Source: Actinomycetota bacterium (GTDB lineage Bacteria > Actinomycetota > Nitriliruptoria > Nitriliruptorales > Nitriliruptoraceae). Taken from it: a DNA stretch of 64,000 bases. Location of the stretch: assembly GCA_019347575.1 (NCBI GenBank), contig JAHWKY010000003.1:1-64000 (forward strand), given 5' to 3'. The position numbers and the translations under genes were made by a program. The notes below the pieces were generated by a model that ran no database searches, had not been told where the DNA came from, and was given only the letters and a program-made list of their open reading frames with translations. This document shows positions 9,215-16,948 of the stretch, piece after piece; position 1 is the first letter of the stretch; every line of letters starts with the position of its first letter.

Positions 9215-9340
9215 GTGCTCAAGTAGCGAAGCGGTAGCACACAGACAGTGCTCAAGTAGCGAAGCGGTAGCACACAGACAGTGCTCAAGTAGCGAAGCGG
9301 TAGCACACAGACAGTGCTCAAGTAGCGGAAGCGGTAGCAC
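9215..9340 (+). repeat. Tandem array of four two-stem repeats before rpsE
   Basis: Copies at 9215-9240, 9248-9273, 9281-9306 and 9314-9340, with an exact 33-bp period and a constant 7-bp linker ACAGACA. Arms are GTGCT/AGCAC, strand CAAGTA, inner GC/GC, 3' strand GGT. The first three have a GAA loop; the last has GGAA, a GNRA tetraloop, and is one base longer. The linker is constant, so this is a tandem repeat and not a CRISPR array. Confidence 0.9.
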
Positions 9341-9367
9341 ACCCATAGAGACAGAAGAGGTTCCAGC

Positions 9368-9940
9368 ATGGCGAAGCCAAGAGGTGGTCCGGGTCGCGGA
9401 CCCCGTCGCGGACGCGAACAGGACCGTGAGCAGTACGACGAGCGCGTGGTCTCGATCAACCGCGTCGCCAAGGTCGTCAAGGGTGGCCGGCGGTTCCAGT
9501 TCACGGCCCTGGTGGTCGTCGGTGACGGCAAGGGCCAGGTCGGCGTCGGGCACGGCAAAGCCAAGGAGGTGCAGTCCGCCATCCAGAAGGGCGTCGAGGA
9601 GGCGAAGAAGAGCTTCTTCCGCGTCCCGATGGTGGGCACGACCATCGTGCACCCCGTGATCGGCGAGCTCGGAGCGGGACGCGTGCTGCTCAAGCCCGCA
9701 GCTCCCGGTACCGGGGTCATCGCCGGTGGCCCGGTCCGGGCCGTCGTCGAGGCCGCCGGGATCCAGGACCTGCTGGCCAAGTCGCTCGGTAGTTCCAACC
9801 CGGTCAACGTCGTCGGAGCCACGATCGAGGGTCTCAAGGCGCTCCGCAGCCCGGAGGAGATCGCCGCGCTGCGTGACAAGCCGCTCGAGGACGTCGCTCC
9901 GCGCGCGATGATCGAGACCTTGCGCGGAGGTGCGGCGTGA
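9368..9940 (+). CDS. rpsE: Ribosomal protein S5 (uS5)
   Basis: 190 residues. Contains the S5 double-stranded-RNA-binding signature around [20 protein letters not shown] and [17 protein letters not shown], then [20 protein letters not shown] and [20 protein letters not shown]5 is at the mRNA entry channel and affects decoding fidelity. ATG 9368 follows AGACAGAAGAGG. Confidence 0.97.
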   Translation: MAKPRGGPGRGPRRGREQDREQYDERVVSINRVAKVVKGGRRFQFTALVVVGDGKGQVGVGHGKAKEVQSAIQKGVEEAKKSFFRVPMVGTTIVHPVIGELGAGRVLLKPAAPGTGVIAGGPVRAVVEAAGIQDLLAKSLGSSNPVNVVGATIEGLKALRSPEEIAALRDKPLEDVAPRAMIETLRGGAA

Positions 9941-10131
9941 GCTCGCTGCGCATCACCCAGACCCGGTCGACGATCGGCCGACCGGCTGACCAGCGGGCCA
10001 CGGTGCGTTCGCTCGGTCTCAAGCGGATCCGTCACACCGTGATCCAGCCCAACCGCCCGGAGATCCGCGGGATGCTCGCGAAGGTGTCGCACCTCGTCGA
10101 GTGGACCGAGGTCGAGGAGGATCAGTCGTGA
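9937..10131 (+). CDS. rpmD: Ribosomal protein L30 (uL30)
   Basis: 64 residues from GTG 9937 (4-bp GTGA overlap with rpsE). [20 protein letters not shown] and [20 protein letters not shown] are the L30 blocks. A 50S surface protein present in most but not all bacteria. It overlaps rplO in the same way. Confidence 0.95.
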   Translation: MSSLRITQTRSTIGRPADQRATVRSLGLKRIRHTVIQPNRPEIRGMLAKVSHLVEWTEVEEDQS

Positions 10132-10565
10132 AGCTGCACCACCTGAAGCCCGCTGAGGGCAGCAAGAGCAAGCGCATCCGCGTCGGTCGCGGTGATCGTG
10201 GGCGGCGTGGCAAGACCGCCGGTCGAGGCACCAAGGGCACCGGGGCGCGCGGACAGGTACCTGCCGGTTTCGAAGGTGGTCAGGTCCCGCTCAAACGGCG
10301 CCAGCCCAAGCTCGCGGGGTTCGTCAGCCACGTGCAGCGGGTGGAGTACTCGATCATCAACGTCGGTCGGCTCGACGACCACTTCGAGGCCGGTGACGAG
10401 GTGTCGTTCGACAGCCTCTTCGCGCGCGGGCTGGTGAAGAAGGGCCGTCCCGTCAAGGTGCTGGGACACGGTGACGTCACGAAGTCGCTGACGGTGAAGG
10501 TCGATCGGATCTCCGCCACGGCGCGTGAGAAGATCGAAGCCGTCGGAGGTAGCGTCGCCAGCTAG
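10128..10565 (+). CDS. rplO: Ribosomal protein L15 (uL15)
   Basis: 145 residues from GTG 10128, with the family start [20 protein letters not shown]. Glycine/arginine-rich N-terminal segment (GRGDRGRRGKTAGRGTKGTG) and GFEGGQVPLKRRQPKLAGF identify L15, a late 50S assembly protein. Ends with a beta domain VDRISATAREKIEAVGGSVA. Last ribosomal gene before secY. Confidence 0.96.
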   Translation: MKLHHLKPAEGSKSKRIRVGRGDRGRRGKTAGRGTKGTGARGQVPAGFEGGQVPLKRRQPKLAGFVSHVQRVEYSIINVGRLDDHFEAGDEVSFDSLFARGLVKKGRPVKVLGHGDVTKSLTVKVDRISATAREKIEAVGGSVAS

Positions 10566-10627
10566 CCTGCCGCGACGGGGAACGGTCGGCTTGTGACCAC
10601 GTACCCTCCGCCACCGCGATCCAAGGA

Positions 10628-10657
10628 GCCCTCGAGCAGCCCGGAGGGCGGTAGGAC
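10628..10657 (+). repeat. Single two-stem repeat before secY
   Basis: Arms GCCCT/AGGAC (one mismatch), strand CGAGCA, inner stem GCCC/GGGC with loop GGA, 3' strand GGT. Belongs to the GTCCT subgroup seen later at 19.1-19.6 kb. It ends 15 bp before the secY ATG, close to its ribosome-binding site (TGAGGGAG). The rest of the 107-bp gap shows nothing I can name. Confidence 0.8.
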
Positions 10658-10672
10658 AACCTGAGGGAGAAC

Positions 10673-11950
10673 ATGTTCCGCGCTTTCGTGAACGCGTTCA
10701 AGGTCCCCGACCTGCGCAAGAAGCTGCTCTTCACCCTGCTGATCATCGGGGTCTACCGCATCGGCTCGTGGATCCCCGTGCCCGGGGTCGACGTCGATCT
10801 GCTGCGGGACGCGGTCGCGCAGGGCACCGCCAACACCTTCGTCAGCGTCATCAACCTGTTCTCGGGCGGGGCGCTGGCCGCGATGGCGGTGTTCGCGCTG
10901 GGGATCATGCCCTACATCACCGCGAGCATCATCATGCAGCTGTTGGCGGTCGTGATCCCGCGCCTCGAAACGCTGCAGCAGGAGGGCGAGCAGGGCCGCC
11001 GCCGCATCACCCAGTACACGCGCTACACGACCGTGGTCCTCGCCGTGCTGCAGTCGACAGGTCTGACCGTGCTAGCACGCAACGGCCAGCTCTTCGGTGC
11101 CAACGTGATGCCGGAGGCGACCACGGCAACCGTCGCGCTGATCGTCCTGACGCTGACCGCCGGGACCTCGATGATCATGTGGCTCGGTGAGCTGATCACC
11201 CAGCGTGGCGTGGGCAACGGGATGTCGCTGATCATCATGGTCGCGATCCTCGCCAGCGTCCCCTCCGACGGCAACCTCGTCCGCATCTCCAACGGCTACG
11301 ACGCGGTCACGATGGTGCTGGTCCTGGGCATCCTCATCACCGTGGCGGTGGTGTTCATCGAGCAGGGTCAACGGCGCATCCCGGTCCAGTACGCCCGCCG
11401 GCAGGTGGGACGCCGCGTGTACGGGGGACAGTCGACCTACATCCCGCTCAAGGTCAACCAGTCCGGGGTGATCCCGGTCATCTTCGCGTCGTCGCTGATG
11501 TACCTGCCGGTCCTGGCGGCCTCGATCACGGGCTGGCCGTGGTTGCAGGACCTCAACGACCGCTACCTCACGAACGCGCGCAGCCCGGTGTACATCCTCG
11601 TCTTCGCGCTGCTGACGATCTTCTTCGCGTACTTCTACACCGCGATCACCTTCAACCCCGTCCAGGTTGCCGACAACATGAAGAAGTACGGCGGCTTCGT
11701 CCCCGGCATCCGACCCGGTAGGGCGACGGCCGAGTACCTCGACCGCATCTTGACCCGGATCACGCTGCCGGGCTCGCTGTACCTCGCGGTCGTGGCGGTC
11801 ACGCCGTTCGTGGCGTTGGCGGTCGCCAACATCCAGGCCTTCCCCCTCGGCGGCGTGTCGCTGCTGATCATGGTGGGGGTCTCGCTCGAGACCATGAAGC
11901 AGGTCGAGAGCCAGCTCATGATGCGGAACTACGAGGGCTTCCTGACGTGA
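10673..11950 (+). CDS. secY: Protein translocase subunit SecY
   Basis: 425 residues, about ten membrane segments. Starts MFRAFVNAFKVPDLRKKLLF; has the plug-region and TM2 blocks LLRDAVAQGTANTFVSVINL and ALGIMPYITASIIMQLL, the cytoplasmic loop RRIPVQYARRQVGRRVYGG, and the motif NPVQVADNMKKYGGFVPGIR. It forms the Sec channel with SecE and SecG in the cytoplasmic membrane. The stop overlaps the adk start by 4 bp. Confidence 0.98.
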   Translation: MFRAFVNAFKVPDLRKKLLFTLLIIGVYRIGSWIPVPGVDVDLLRDAVAQGTANTFVSVINLFSGGALAAMAVFALGIMPYITASIIMQLLAVVIPRLETLQQEGEQGRRRITQYTRYTTVVLAVLQSTGLTVLARNGQLFGANVMPEATTATVALIVLTLTAGTSMIMWLGELITQRGVGNGMSLIIMVAILASVPSDGNLVRISNGYDAVTMVLVLGILITVAVVFIEQGQRRIPVQYARRQVGRRVYGGQSTYIPLKVNQSGVIPVIFASSLMYLPVLAASITGWPWLQDLNDRYLTNARSPVYILVFALLTIFFAYFYTAITFNPVQVADNMKKYGGFVPGIRPGRATAEYLDRILTRITLPGSLYLAVVAVTPFVALAVANIQAFPLGGVSLLIMVGVSLETMKQVESQLMMRNYEGFLT

Positions 11951-12684
11951 CCGCAGACGCGACCATGGCCGCCGACGAGCTTCCGCCGGAGGAAGGGACC
12001 GCGCCGGTGCGTGTCATCCTGTTGGGACCCCCCGGGGCCGGGAAGGGGACCCAAGCGGTCCGTATCGCCGGCGCCTACGGGGTCCCCCACATCTCCACCG
12101 GCGACATCTTCCGCAGCAACGTCAAGAACGAGACCGAGCTGGGCTCGAAGGCCAAGAGCTACATGGACGCCGGCGAGCTCGTGCCCGACGACGTCGTGAT
12201 CGCCATGGTCGAGGATCGCCTCGCGCAGTCCGACACCGCCCCCGGCTTCGTGCTCGACGGCTTCCCGCGCACGGTCCCACAGGCACAGGCGCTCGAGACC
12301 TTGCTGTCGGGGCTCAGCCGACCCATCGACGTCGTGCTGCGACTCGCCATCACCGAGGACGAGATCGTGCGCCGACTCACCGGCCGCCGCACGTGTCGCA
12401 ACTGTGGCGCGATCTACCACGTCGAGAGCTCGCCTGCCGCGGACGAGGACGTGTGTGATCGCTGCGGGGGCGAGCTGTACCAGCGCGACGACGACAAGGA
12501 GGCGGTCGTGCTCAACCGCCTCGACGTGTACCACCGCCAGACCGAGCCCCTGGAGTTCTTCTACTGGCAGCGGGGTCTACTCCGTGACGTCGAGGCGATC
12601 GGTTCCCTCGACGAGGTGACCCATCGTGCCCTCGGGGTCCTCAGCGAGTACGAGGAACCCCGTCACGACACCTCCGGCCGGTGA
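11947..12684 (+). CDS. adk: Adenylate kinase, zinc-LID type
   Basis: 245 residues from GTG 11947; an ATG at 11965 would remove a six-residue acidic leader and is a plausible alternative. P-loop GPPGAGKGT at about 27-35, AMP-binding TGDIFR and the block VLDGFPRTVPQAQALE. The LID carries four cysteines (CRNCGAIYH and CDRCGGELYQRDDD), so it likely binds structural zinc. Converts ATP plus AMP to 2 ADP. The extra N-terminal residues before the P-loop are unusual for Adk. Confidence 0.97.
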   Translation: MTADATMAADELPPEEGTAPVRVILLGPPGAGKGTQAVRIAGAYGVPHISTGDIFRSNVKNETELGSKAKSYMDAGELVPDDVVIAMVEDRLAQSDTAPGFVLDGFPRTVPQAQALETLLSGLSRPIDVVLRLAITEDEIVRRLTGRRTCRNCGAIYHVESSPAADEDVCDRCGGELYQRDDDKEAVVLNRLDVYHRQTEPLEFFYWQRGLLRDVEAIGSLDEVTHRALGVLSEYEEPRHDTSGR

Positions 12685-13493
12685 TCGTCCGCAAGACCAG
12701 CGCGGAGCTCGACAAGATGGCGCGTGCGGGTCGCGTCGTCGCCGATGTCCTCGAGGCGCTCGTGCGCCTCGCCCTCCCCGGTGCTACCACGCTGGAGCTC
12801 GACGCGTTCGCCGAAGAGAAGATCCGGGCCCGTGGGGCGACACCATCGTTCAAGGGTTACCGGGGCTTTCCCGCGACCCTGTGCACGTCGCCTAACGCCG
12901 GTGTGGTCCACGGCATCCCGTCGGTCGCCACGGTGCTGTCCGAGGGTGACGTCCTGTCGATCGACTGCGGCGCGATCGTGGACGGCTACCACGCCGATTC
13001 GGCCATCACCGTGATCGTGGGTGGCGACGCCGCGGCTCCGGAGCCGGTCCGCGCGCTCGTCGAGGACACCCGATCGGCGCTGTGGCAGGGGCTGGCGCAG
13101 GTGCGGTCGGGTCGCGCCCTCGGCGACATCGGGGCGGCGATCGAGCAGGTCGCGGTCGCGGGCGGCTACGGACTCGTGCGCGAGTACGTCGGCCACGGCA
13201 TCGGCCGCGCCCTCCACGAGGACCCGTCGGTACCCAACTACGGGACCGCCGGGTGTGGGGCACGGGTGGCCGACGGCTGGGTCGTGGCCGTCGAGCCGAT
13301 GTTCAACCTCGGCGGCGCCGCGACGCGCAGACTGGCTGACGGCTGGGGCGTCGTGACGGTCGACGGGTCGCCCTCGGCGCACTGGGAGCACACCGTCGCC
13401 GTCACTCCTGACGGGCCGCGCGTCCTCACCGCCCGTTCGGACGAGCCCGTCGATCCGGCGCAGTGGGCCCGTGCTCAAGTAGCGAAGCGGTAG
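12681..13493 (+). CDS. map: Type I methionine aminopeptidase
   Basis: 270 residues from GTG 12681 (4-bp overlap with adk). Begins IVRKTSAELDKMARAGRVVA. Metal ligands are recognisable: Asp in DVLSIDCGAIVDGYHADSAI, His in YVGHGIGRALHEDP, Glu in VAVEPMFNLGG and the final Glu in WEHTVAVTPDG. Removes initiator Met from nascent proteins. The last codons and the TAG stop lie inside a two-stem repeat (13471-13496), so the C-terminal residues AQVAKR are encoded by the repeat. Confidence 0.96.
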   Translation: MIVRKTSAELDKMARAGRVVADVLEALVRLALPGATTLELDAFAEEKIRARGATPSFKGYRGFPATLCTSPNAGVVHGIPSVATVLSEGDVLSIDCGAIVDGYHADSAITVIVGGDAAAPEPVRALVEDTRSALWQGLAQVRSGRALGDIGAAIEQVAVAGGYGLVREYVGHGIGRALHEDPSVPNYGTAGCGARVADGWVVAVEPMFNLGGAATRRLADGWGVVTVDGSPSAHWEHTVAVTPDGPRVLTARSDEPVDPAQWARAQVAKR

Positions 13494-13496
13494 CAC
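13471..13496 (+). repeat. Two-stem repeat overlapping the map stop codon
   Basis: Arms GTGCT/AGCAC, strand CAAGTA, inner GC/GC with loop GAA, 3' strand GGT. The TAG at 13491-13493 within it is the stop codon of map. The arms are perfect despite the overlap with coding sequence. Confidence 0.88.
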
Positions 13497-13512
13497 GAGG
13501 TAGGTCGTGCGG

Positions 13513-13541
13513 TGGACGCCACGGGAGGGGGCTGGTAGCCT
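13513..13541 (+). promoter_or_regulatory. Candidate promoter upstream of infA
   Basis: A TGGACG hexamer at 13513-13518 and TAGCCT at 13536-13541 are separated by 17 bp, a fair match to an actinobacterial housekeeping promoter with a TANNNT -10 box. It lies in the 212-bp map-infA gap, where the alpha operon would start. Supported by sequence only. Confidence 0.35.
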
Positions 13542-13549
13542 CTCCGGGC

Positions 13550-13572
13550 GGCCCTGCCGTACCGGCGGGGCC
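13550..13572 (+). terminator. GC hairpin in the map-infA gap
   Basis: Arms GGCCCTGCCG and CGGCGGGGCC (one mismatch) around a 3-base loop, followed by TTCGTC rather than a T-run. It could be a weak terminator of the spc transcript or, if the upstream candidate promoter is real, a leader hairpin of the infA transcript. Confidence 0.35.
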
Positions 13573-13672
13573 TTCGTCACGTCCCCTACTCCAACGGGCT
13601 CCGCGCAGCCCGCGCGAGCGGCGCCGTGACCCCGAGGCCGGACCCGGCCCGGAGACCGAACACCCGATAACA

Positions 13673-13698
13673 GTGCTCAAGTAGCGAAGCGGTAGCAC
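13673..13698 (+). repeat. Two-stem repeat before infA
   Basis: Perfect GTGCT/AGCAC copy with CAAGTA, GC-GAA-GC and GGT, ending 7 bp before the annotated infA ATG. It would sequester most of the leader next to the start codon if it folds in RNA. Confidence 0.88.
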
Positions 13699-13705
13699 GA
13701 AGCGA

Positions 13706-13945
13706 ATGGGAAGAACGAACGCGTTGGCCGAGAAAGAGGAAGCGATCCAGGTGGAGGGCACGGTGATCGAGCCGTTGCCGAACACCATGTTTCGGGTCGA
13801 GCTGGAGAACGGGCACAAGGTGCTCGCACACATCTCCGGCAAGATGCGGATGCACTACATCCGCATCCTCCCCGGCGATCGCGTCGTCGTCGAGCTGTCC
13901 CCCTACGACCTCACCCGCGGCCGCATCACCTACCGCTACAAGTGA
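13706..13945 (+). CDS. infA: Translation initiation factor IF-1
   Basis: The S1-like OB fold is complete: [40 protein letters not shown] and the ending [13 protein letters not shown]-1 blocks the A site during initiation. From ATG 13706 it is 79 residues. A TTG at 13724 would give the normal 73-residue length ([12 protein letters not shown]) and has GGGAAG about 9 bp upstream, while the ATG has only the repeat before it. I list the longer form but the TTG start is at least as likely. Confidence 0.93.
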   Translation: MGRTNALAEKEEAIQVEGTVIEPLPNTMFRVELENGHKVLAHISGKMRMHYIRILPGDRVVVELSPYDLTRGRITYRYK

Positions 13946-14012
13946 GTGCTCAAGTAGGCCGGAGGCCGGTAGCACAACCGAGAAGCTCAAGTAGGCCGGA
14001 GGCCGGTAGCAC
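13946..14012 (+). repeat. Two two-stem repeats between infA and rpmJ
   Basis: Copy at 13946-13975: arms GTGCT/AGCAC with inner stem GGCC/GGCC, loop GGA. The second, about 13984-14012, keeps the same inner stem but its left outer arm is eroded (AAGCT against AGCAC). A third remnant, CCGAGAAGCTCGG, follows at about 14015-14027. The GGCC inner stem replaces GC or GCCC of other copies with pairing kept. Confidence 0.8.
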
Positions 14013-14054
14013 AACCGAGAAGCTCGGTAGGGGAGCGATACTGAGGAGCGAACC

Positions 14055-14168
14055 GTGAAGGTCCATCCCTCCGTGAAGAAGATGTGCGACCGGTGCAAGA
14101 TCATCCGGCGCAAGGGCCGCGTGCGCGTGATCTGCACTAACCCCCGCCACAAGCAACGCCAGGGCTGA
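14055..14168 (+). CDS. rpmJ: Ribosomal protein L36 (bL36), zinc form
   Basis: 37 residues from GTG 14055, with GAGGAG 5 bp upstream. Reads [20 protein letters not shown], continues GRVRVIC and ends NPRHKQRQG. The zinc ligands C11, C14, C27 and H32 are all present (C+ form). Length is exactly that of L36. Lies between infA and rpsM as usual for the alpha operon. Confidence 0.95.
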   Translation: MKVHPSVKKMCDRCKIIRRKGRVRVICTNPRHKQRQG

Positions 14169-14196
14169 CCCCTCCACCGACAGGAGAACCCCCCAC

Positions 14197-14580
14197 ATGG
14201 CACGTATCGCCGGCGTCGATCTCCCGCGAGAGAAGCGGGTCCTGATCGGCCTGACCTACATCTACGGCATCGGCCGCACCCGTGCCGAGCAGACCCTCGA
14301 TGCCGCCGCCGTCGATCCCGACACGCGCGTCGGTGCCCTGTCGGACGACGAGGTGCAGCGTCTGCGCCAGCACATCGAGAACAACTACCGCGTCGAGGGT
14401 GACCTCCGCCGCGAGGTCGCCAACAACATCAAGCGCAAGATCGAGATCGGCTCCTACCAGGGCATCCGCCACCGCCTGGGGCTGCCGGTCCGCGGTCAGC
14501 GCACGCACACCAACGCCCGCACCCGCAAGGGTCCGCGCCGCGCCGTCGGCGGGATCCGCAAGCGCACCCGGAAGCACTGA
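14197..14580 (+). CDS. rpsM: Ribosomal protein S13 (uS13)
   Basis: 127 residues. [37 protein letters not shown] and the C-terminal [20 protein letters not shown] identify S13, which forms inter-subunit bridges from the 30S head. Ribosome-binding site ACAGGAGAACC. Ends four bases before rpsK. Confidence 0.97.
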   Translation: MARIAGVDLPREKRVLIGLTYIYGIGRTRAEQTLDAAAVDPDTRVGALSDDEVQRLRQHIENNYRVEGDLRREVANNIKRKIEIGSYQGIRHRLGLPVRGQRTHTNARTRKGPRRAVGGIRKRTRKH

Positions 14581-14583
14581 CCC

Positions 14584-14973
14584 ATGGCACAGAAGAAGCA
14601 ACGACCCCGCAAGAAGGAACGCAAGAACGTCCTGCACGCGCAGGTCCACGTGCGCGCGACGTTCAACAACACGCTGATCACCTTCACCGATCAGCAGGGC
14701 AACGTGCTGTCGTGGAGCTCCGGCGGTGCCGCGGGCTTCAAGGGCAGCCGCAAGAGCACGCCCTTCGCGGCTCAGCTCGCCGCTGAGCAGGCGACCAAGG
14801 CCGCGTTCGAGCACGGTGTCCGCAAGGTCGACGTGCTCTGCAAGGGTCCCGGTGCCGGTCGCGAGACCGCCATCCGTACCCTGGCAGCCATGGGCCTCGA
14901 GGTGCTCTCGATCCGCGACATCACCCCCGTCCCCCACAACGGCTGCCGCCCCCCCAAGCGGCGCCGCGTCTGA
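14584..14973 (+). CDS. rpsK: Ribosomal protein S11 (uS11)
   Basis: 129 residues. Contains [40 protein letters not shown] and the C-terminal [19 protein letters not shown]11 is part of the 30S platform near the Shine-Dalgarno helix. The ATG follows the rpsM stop by 3 bp. Confidence 0.97.
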   Translation: MAQKKQRPRKKERKNVLHAQVHVRATFNNTLITFTDQQGNVLSWSSGGAAGFKGSRKSTPFAAQLAAEQATKAAFEHGVRKVDVLCKGPGAGRETAIRTLAAMGLEVLSIRDITPVPHNGCRPPKRRRV

Positions 14974-14984
14974 CCCCGTCCGAT

Positions 14985-15018
14985 GGGGTCTACCGCCCTC
15001 CGGGCTACTTGAGACCCC
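14985..15018 (-). repeat. Two-stem repeat in reverse orientation before rpsD
   Basis: Read on the minus strand: arms GGGGTCT/AGACCCC, strand CAAGTA, inner stem GCCC/GGGC, loop GGA, 3' strand GGT. The 7-bp outer stem is the longest in the set and is unlike any other arm, yet fully complementary. Its orientation is opposite to transcription of the operon. Confidence 0.85.
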
Positions 15019-15098
15019 TGGAACCCCCCGCCCGCTCGGCCCCGACCCGCCACGGATCGCCCGACCACCCGCGCTAGCGCCGTACCGAGGAAGACCAA

Positions 15099-15725
15099 AT
15101 GGCTCGTTACACCGGCCCCGACTGCAGGCTCTGCCGTCGTGAGCGCCAGAAGCTGTACCTCAAGGGCACCAAGTGCGACTCCGCCAAGTGTCCGATCGAG
15201 CGCCGTCCGTACCCGCCCGGTGAGCACGGCCGCGGCCGCATCAAGGAGTCGGAGTACCTGCTCCAGCTCCGCGAGAAGCAGAAGGCTCGGCGCATCTACG
15301 GCGTGCTCGAGAAGCAGTTCCGCAACTACTACGAGGAGGCGAACCGCCGCACCGGTCTGACCGGCGAGACCCTCCTCCAGCTGCTCGAGATGCGCCTCGA
15401 CAACGTCGTCTACCGCGGCGGCCTCGCGCGCTCACGTGACGAGGCGCGCCAACTCGTGCGCCACCGTCACGTGGCCGTGAACGGACGCACCGTCTCGATC
15501 CCCTCGTACCGCGTCCGTCCCGAGGACGTGATCACGTTCCGGGAGAAGTCGCGCAACATCACACAGGTGATCGGGTCGCTCGAGATCTTCGGACGCCACC
15601 CCGTGCCGGACTGGCTCTCGACCGATACCGAGGCGCGCCAGATCACGGTCCGCTCGCTGCCCGCCCGTCAGATGATCGACGTGCCGGTGCAGGAGCAGCT
15701 CATCGTCGAGCTCTACAGCAAGTAG
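15099..15725 (+). CDS. rpsD: Ribosomal protein S4 (uS4), zinc-binding form
   Basis: 208 residues. N-terminal zinc knuckle with C9, C12, C26 and C31 (DCRLCRRE and TKCDSAKCP) followed by [12 protein letters not shown]. The S4 RNA-binding domain is around [18 protein letters not shown] and [14 protein letters not shown]4 starts 30S 5'-domain assembly and regulates the alpha operon in enterobacteria. C+ form, as for S14 and L36 here. Confidence 0.97.
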   Translation: MARYTGPDCRLCRRERQKLYLKGTKCDSAKCPIERRPYPPGEHGRGRIKESEYLLQLREKQKARRIYGVLEKQFRNYYEEANRRTGLTGETLLQLLEMRLDNVVYRGGLARSRDEARQLVRHRHVAVNGRTVSIPSYRVRPEDVITFREKSRNITQVIGSLEIFGRHPVPDWLSTDTEARQITVRSLPARQMIDVPVQEQLIVELYSK

Positions 15726-15797
15726 CCCCGGAGGACCGCCCGCGCCAACTGGACGTGGGAGGTCGCGGACGTACCTAGCCAGCGAAGGAACAGCCAC

Positions 15798-16835
15798 ATG
15801 TCGGACTTCGGTTTCTACGAGGAAACAGAGGAGATCTCCCTGGGCACGACGCCGGGAGGCTCGCCGTTCATCGCCTACCGTCCGCGTCTCGAGGAGGAGG
15901 AGCTCGAAGACGGTCAGCGATCGCGTTTCGCGATCGAACCGCTCGAGCCCGGCTTCGGGTACACGCTCGGTAACGCGCTGCGGCGCACGCTGCTGTCGTC
16001 GATCCCCGGTGCCGCGGTCACCCGCATCCGCTTCACCTCGGCGCAGGCGGCCGGCCCCGAGGGCGGCGCGGTCCTGCACGAGTTCAGTGCCATCGAGGGC
16101 GTCAAGGAGGATGTCACCGACATCATCCTGAACATCAAGGACCTCGTCGTGAGCTCCGACGCGGACGAGCCGGTCGAGATCTTCCTCGGTGGTGACGGTC
16201 CGGGTGTGCTGACAGCCGAGAACATCTTCGCGCCGTCGCAGATCGAGGTCATCAACGAGGACCTGCACATCGCGACGTTGAACGCCAACGGTCATCTCGA
16301 GATGTACCTGACCGTCGAGCGCGGCCGCGGCTACCGCACCGCGGACGAGAACAAGGCCGGCAACGAGCCCATCGGCGTCATCCCGGTCGACTCGGTCTTC
16401 AGCCCCGTCCGGCGGGTGTCGTACCGGGTCGAATCGACCCGGGTCGAGCAGATGACCAACTACGACCGGCTCGTGATCGATGTCGAGACCGACGGTTCGG
16501 TCACGCCGGCACAGGCCCTGTCGTCCGCCGGTGAGACGCTGAAGGTGCTCTTCGAGCAGTTCGCCGAGTTCGAGGTCACGGGCCCCGGCGGGATCGTCGT
16601 CTCGCCCGAGGACGCGTTCGAGGCGTTGGGTTCGCCCGACGACTCCCTCCCGATCGAGGATCTCGATCTGTCGGTGCGGTCCTACAACTGCCTCAAGCGC
16701 GAGGGGGTCGGCACCGTCGGAGAGCTGCGGCGCAAGACCGAGCAGGACCTGCTCGAGATCCGCAACTTCGGGGCGAAGTCGATCGACGAGGTCAAGGAGA
16801 AGCTGGCCGAGCTCGGACTGTCGCTCGCGGAGTGA
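15798..16835 (+). CDS. rpoA: RNA polymerase alpha subunit
   Basis: 345 residues. N-terminal dimerisation domain with [20 protein letters not shown] and [31 protein letters not shown] in the middle; C-terminal DNA/activator-contact domain [40 protein letters not shown]. Starts [18 protein letters not shown], slightly longer at the N-terminus than usual. Ribosome-binding site GCGAAGGAACAGCC. Confidence 0.97.
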   Translation: MSDFGFYEETEEISLGTTPGGSPFIAYRPRLEEEELEDGQRSRFAIEPLEPGFGYTLGNALRRTLLSSIPGAAVTRIRFTSAQAAGPEGGAVLHEFSAIEGVKEDVTDIILNIKDLVVSSDADEPVEIFLGGDGPGVLTAENIFAPSQIEVINEDLHIATLNANGHLEMYLTVERGRGYRTADENKAGNEPIGVIPVDSVFSPVRRVSYRVESTRVEQMTNYDRLVIDVETDGSVTPAQALSSAGETLKVLFEQFAEFEVTGPGGIVVSPEDAFEALGSPDDSLPIEDLDLSVRSYNCLKREGVGTVGELRRKTEQDLLEIRNFGAKSIDEVKEKLAELGLSLAE

Positions 16836-16868
16836 TCCCGCCCCTCGTTACTTGAGCACCACCCGATC

Positions 16869-16931
16869 GTGCTACCGCTGTCGCTACTTGAGCACCAGCA
16901 GACCGTGCTACCGCTGTCGCTACTTGAGCAC
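16869..16931 (-). repeat. Two (plus a half) reverse two-stem repeats before rplQ
   Basis: On the minus strand, complete copies at 16869-16895 and 16905-16931 (36-bp period) have arms GTGCT/AGCAC, CAAGTA, GC/GC with loop GACA, and GGT. A half copy ending TTGAGCAC lies at about 16846-16859. Loop GACA is otherwise seen only in the copy at 520-548. Orientation is opposite to the operon. Confidence 0.85.
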
Positions 16932-16948
16932 CACCAGGAGGCACGTCC

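Noticed and set aside
9215-9340. CRISPR-like array of four evenly spaced palindromic repeats
   Set aside because: The spacers are one constant 7-bp linker, there are only four units, no cas genes are near, and the same element occurs singly at many other sites.
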